From the NCBI GenBank assembly GCA_905182995.1, contig CAJJDP010000132.1, forward strand, positions 1-23,453: a DNA stretch of 23,453 nt, given 5' to 3'. This document shows positions 20,644-23,453 of this stretch, in pieces. Both the position numbers and the translations under genes were made by a program. Numbering within the stretch: position 1 is the first letter of the stretch; each line of letters starts with the position of its first letter. The DNA is from Paramecium octaurelia (Eukaryota; Ciliophora; Oligohymenophorea; Peniculida; Parameciidae). A model generated the notes under the pieces. The model worked only from the letters and a program-made list of their open reading frames with translations. It did no database searches and was not told the origin of the DNA.

Positions 20644-21583
20644 TCATATTTAAGTGTAAAATCTTGAGAGCAGGTTCAGCAGTGGCTTCTTTAATTCCTT
20701 ATATATTAATTAATCTTCAATGCATTGAGATAGAACCATCTTTTAATCAAAAACGAAATCACTAACAAAGCTGATGAGAAAATTCATAATTGACCCTTCC
20801 TTCTAGAGGGCTCTAAATTCTTTGAAAGCTGTGAAGTATTTTAGAACTCTTTAGATATAAGCGAGAAGAGCTAAATATAGTTGCTTTTGTATAGAATCAG
20901 GGCGTTTTCCAAAAGCAATACCACAACTAATAAAATTTTGAGCATTTAGGGGGTAATTGCATATTTCAGGAATCCTTATATAGCTTATAAAAGATCTATG
21001 CTCGGATGGATCAATAAATTCCATTATCTCTCCAGCTTTTCCCTCCAATCCTCATTTCATCAATATGTATTCCAAACTTCTCTATTTAGCCATCATTACT
21101 TCTTATTGTAAGAAAATAGATCATAATAACCATCTTTATTTAAGTAAATCTGTTATTTATAATGAAGACAGGAGCACAATAAAATTAGGCCAACATACAT
21201 ATACTTTAACTCTTTCTTATATCCCAATGTTGATCACAAGTAATTAATTATTTTGTAATTTTCAATATAAGGTTGATGAGCTAGCTTAGAAAGTAAGATC
21301 GACCGTATAATTTTTGTAAACCAACTACATTATCAGCAGTCCCTTCCTTACCTCTCCAAAACTTGATAACAATTGAGTTCAAATTCTCTCCCTTCTTTAG
21401 GCCTGGCAGCTCCAATTAAAATAAGCCTCCTATAAATGAAAAATTTAGTATCTCTTCAGAATATCCTTAAATATTCCGATTGATGACTTTTATCTATCGA
21501 TTCTTTACATATTATTAATCAAATGAAGTCTGGAATAAATTGCTCCCATACAGATCCCTCCTTATTAATCCTCTGTCCATCAT
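20644..21583 (-). pseudogene. Unassigned protein in two overlapping frames
   Basis: ATG-ATG at 21583-21578 opens a 190-codon frame ending at TGA 21013-21011. It contains NFSFIGGLFQLELPGLKKGE, IVIKFWRGKEGTADNVVGLQ and SNDGQIEKFGIHIDEMRIGG. The frame one base over is open from 21051 to TGA 20646-20644 and contains EIMEFIDPSEHRSFISYIRI, NAQNFISCGIAFGKRPDSIQ and KQLYLALLAYIQRVLKYF. The two join naturally if one base is changed in the GGGAAAA run near 21036-21042. In-frame sequence upstream of the ATG (CCA AAA ACC to TCT GCT TTA, then TGA) also looks coding, so the ATG may not be the original start. The family is not recognised. Confidence 0.5.
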
Positions 21584-22020
21584 TCATAAAGCAGATTAAT
21601 ACTAGACAGGTGTATTTTATTATCCCAACTTCTCTCCTAACTTTAACTTGAGAAATCGGATATCAAATTTGACATAAATTGATAGGAGGTTTTCTCTCCC
21701 TGACCCATACTTGAATCCTTAGGTTTTTGGAGTGCAGGAAAGAGTGATCATGAAGAAATTTTTGAAGAATAGATTCTAAAAGTTCAAACTTTAAGAGCTG
21801 CATCTAACATGCTAAAACAAAAGTCCTCTTGAGGCTATTTTCTTAGGAGATAATGATGTTGAATTGTTTGTCAGTACTGTCAAATAAATTTCAAACCTGT
21901 TCAATTAGTGTGAAGGGAAAAAATATTTAAAGAATTTAACCAGTGCTCTTGTATATTTATGGTTTAGTAAAGTTATGAATTGTAAGTAACTTATTATAAT
22001 AGTGAATTTTTAGATTTAAA
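21584..22020. other. Weak coding signal only
   Basis: On the minus strand, stretches before the ATG at 21583 read KTQGFKYGSGRENLLSIYVK or, in another frame, MGQGEKTSYQFMSNLISDFS. They may be 5' parts of the following relic. From about 21750 to 22020 nothing is recognised. Confidence 0.3.
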
Positions 22021-22023
22021 TTA

Positions 22024-22043
22024 GAAGGAAGGAAGGAAGGAAG
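22024..22043 (+). repeat. GGAA microsatellite
   Basis: GAAGGAAGGAAGGAAGGAAG, about five GAAG/GGAA units. It stands at the edge of a purine-rich plus-strand stretch (about 22020-22700). Confidence 0.9.
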
Positions 22044-22330
22044 AAATAGTAAGGTAAAATTCTTAAAATGGGAATTCAATAAATTTTGATTGGATATGTG
22101 CATTAACTGAATATAAAGGATCAATGAAATTTAATAAGGATAAAATTTATTGAACTCTTTGAATGAAGGAGTTTATCTCTACTTCTTATGAAATTAAAAA
22201 ATAGATTTACCCAAAACTTATGAAGTTGTGACTAATTTGATTTCATGAATTAGGTTGAAAAATTGGATAGCTCTTGGAGATGACCAGCATTATCAAAAGT
22301 GTGGAGCTTTATGTAAGAATATAAAAAATA

Positions 22331-22417
22331 TGTATTCAAAATAGCGGAAATTTTTTCAATGAATAAAGTTTAAAGGTGTGTAAATGGTAGACTCTAAACG
22401 ATGATTTTTGCGAGTGA
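22331..22417 (+). pseudogene. MORN-like repeat relic
   Basis: The plus-strand frame reads CIQNSGNFFNEQSLKVCKW and then QTLNDDFCE before TGA. The spacing GxxFNExxxKVxxWxxLxxxF parallels the repeats of the MORN gene at 13116 (for example SYDEEG...WIEL...F). The surroundings (22230-22700) have similar purine bias, with pieces such as KIGQLLE, but stops interrupt them. A decayed MORN gene copy is the best guess; a chance match cannot be excluded. Confidence 0.4.
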
Positions 22418-22749
22418 TGATAATGTTATCAAGAAACTAGCGGCGGTAGAGTGAGTTTAATGCAAAAAAGAATATTAAATACCTTGAAAATGTGCGGAAA
22501 GTGAAAAAGCAGAGAGGATGAAAGAGATGTAAAGTATAATTTCTATCTGAGAGTTGTAGATTCTATAATAATTTAAGGCAGAGATTTAGAGAGAAATGAA
22601 TGAATGCTTAGAATTTAAGTATATACTATTGATATAGCGACAGAGGTTGCTATTCAAACATGATTAGAAGAGAATGGAGTTGCCTGATTTTTGCGGAGAT
22701 TGGGGTGAGAATATTTCAATATTCCAAATAATATTCAGTATGAAGTGAC

Positions 22750-23453
22750 ATATGTATTTGAATGTACAATTGTAGAATAAAAATTGTTAGGAATATCTAA
22801 TTTATTTGTTAATATCTATAGTATTAATCTTTGTAAGCTAGATATAAAGAAAAATATATTTCTATATATCGAAATGCGATTATAGTTTGTGGAAAGTCTT
22901 ACTCAAGAATTAGCTCCAAGATAAAGTAAAAATATAATGAAATATAACCAATTACATTCTCATCCAAACGAACATTCTAAAGAATGTTAAATTAGTAAAA
23001 CAAATTTCTACTTGTACTTTACTTTATAACAGCGTATCCTCAACATCTATATTTACAGGTTATTAAATTGAGAATAGTCGAATTAATTGATAATTCCTCG
23101 GATAATTAGGTTTATTAGATATATAAATAATATAGATTATCCTAATTAAATAGGTATTCTTATAATCAATGTAAAATTACATTGGATTCTGCAAATGTAG
23201 CATAATTTCTAAAATTGATTCTTAAATTATAATTCTGGAATAAACTAATATGATTGGAATTATAGTTTTAATTCGATGGCAATTAATTGAATTGTCAAAC
23301 ATTATTTTACTTATTTGTTTGATTGGGAATAATCAGCTGATTCAAATATCGATAGTATTTAAGTTTGAATTGTTGTAATTGAAATAGGAGTTGTTAAGAT
23401 TAGTGTTGAAATGGTTTGAAAATTCTAATTTCGATATAATAATAATATTAATT
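22750..23453. other. AT-rich right end, no gene recognised
   Basis: No protein-like frame, RNA gene or telomeric repeat was seen up to the right edge. Confidence 0.4.

Noticed and set aside
21065..21247. Plus-strand standard-code frame of 60 codons
   Set aside because: Antisense to the longer minus-strand frame at 21011-21583, which has more protein-like composition.
1..23453. CRISPR array, rRNA, telomeric repeats or prokaryotic operon structure
   Set aside because: None seen. The regular repeats here are protein repeats with introns, and the genetic code and introns are eukaryotic.

Overview
This window looks like nuclear DNA of a ciliate, most likely Paramecium. Three things seen in the sequence say so. 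First, protein families with well-known repeats (WD40, MORN, TPR, serine carboxypeptidase) read through only if TAA and TAG are translated as glutamine and TGA is the sole stop. Second, several genes are joined correctly only after removing tiny introns of about 25-34 nt that begin GTA and end TAG or AAG. Third, the DNA is very AT-rich. With the standard code almost nothing is visible, so an annotation made with code 1 would miss nearly every gene here.

Layout. 1-967 (minus): a protein with a helical N-terminal domain joined to WD40 blades, running off the left edge. 1470-2993 (plus): a secreted serine carboxypeptidase (family S10) broken by several single-base shifts. About 3300-4345 (plus): a cysteine-rich relic with a Gln-rich tail. 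About 4845-6360 (minus): a decayed coiled-coil/WD40 gene. 7432-7806 (minus): an unassigned open frame. 8185-8757 (plus): a paralogue of the first gene, in opposite orientation and sharing its 5' flank. 8630-9790 and 9792-10952: an exact 1161-bp repeat on either side of a single N, almost certainly two overlapping contigs laid end to end. About 11533-12650 (plus): a degraded TPR gene. 12935-13115: an assembly gap. 13116-14114 (minus): a well preserved MORN-repeat gene with four mini-introns, and a broken coiled-coil 5' part up to about 14440. 14689-16715 (minus): a TPR gene with an intron in nearly every repeat. About 16720-18965 and 19467-21583 (minus): cysteine-rich and coiled-coil relics. 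About 22331-22417 (plus): a MORN-like relic. The far right end is AT-rich without a recognisable gene.

The genes do not form an operon or a pathway. They are members of large expanded ciliate families (protein-interaction repeats, Cys-rich surface proteins, a lysosomal/secreted peptidase), most of them damaged. Two explanations compete and may both apply: a gene-relic-rich region (germline-limited DNA or a poorly conserved macronuclear region), and an assembly with uncorrected single-base errors in short homopolymers. No integrated system, CRISPR array, rRNA or tRNA was found.
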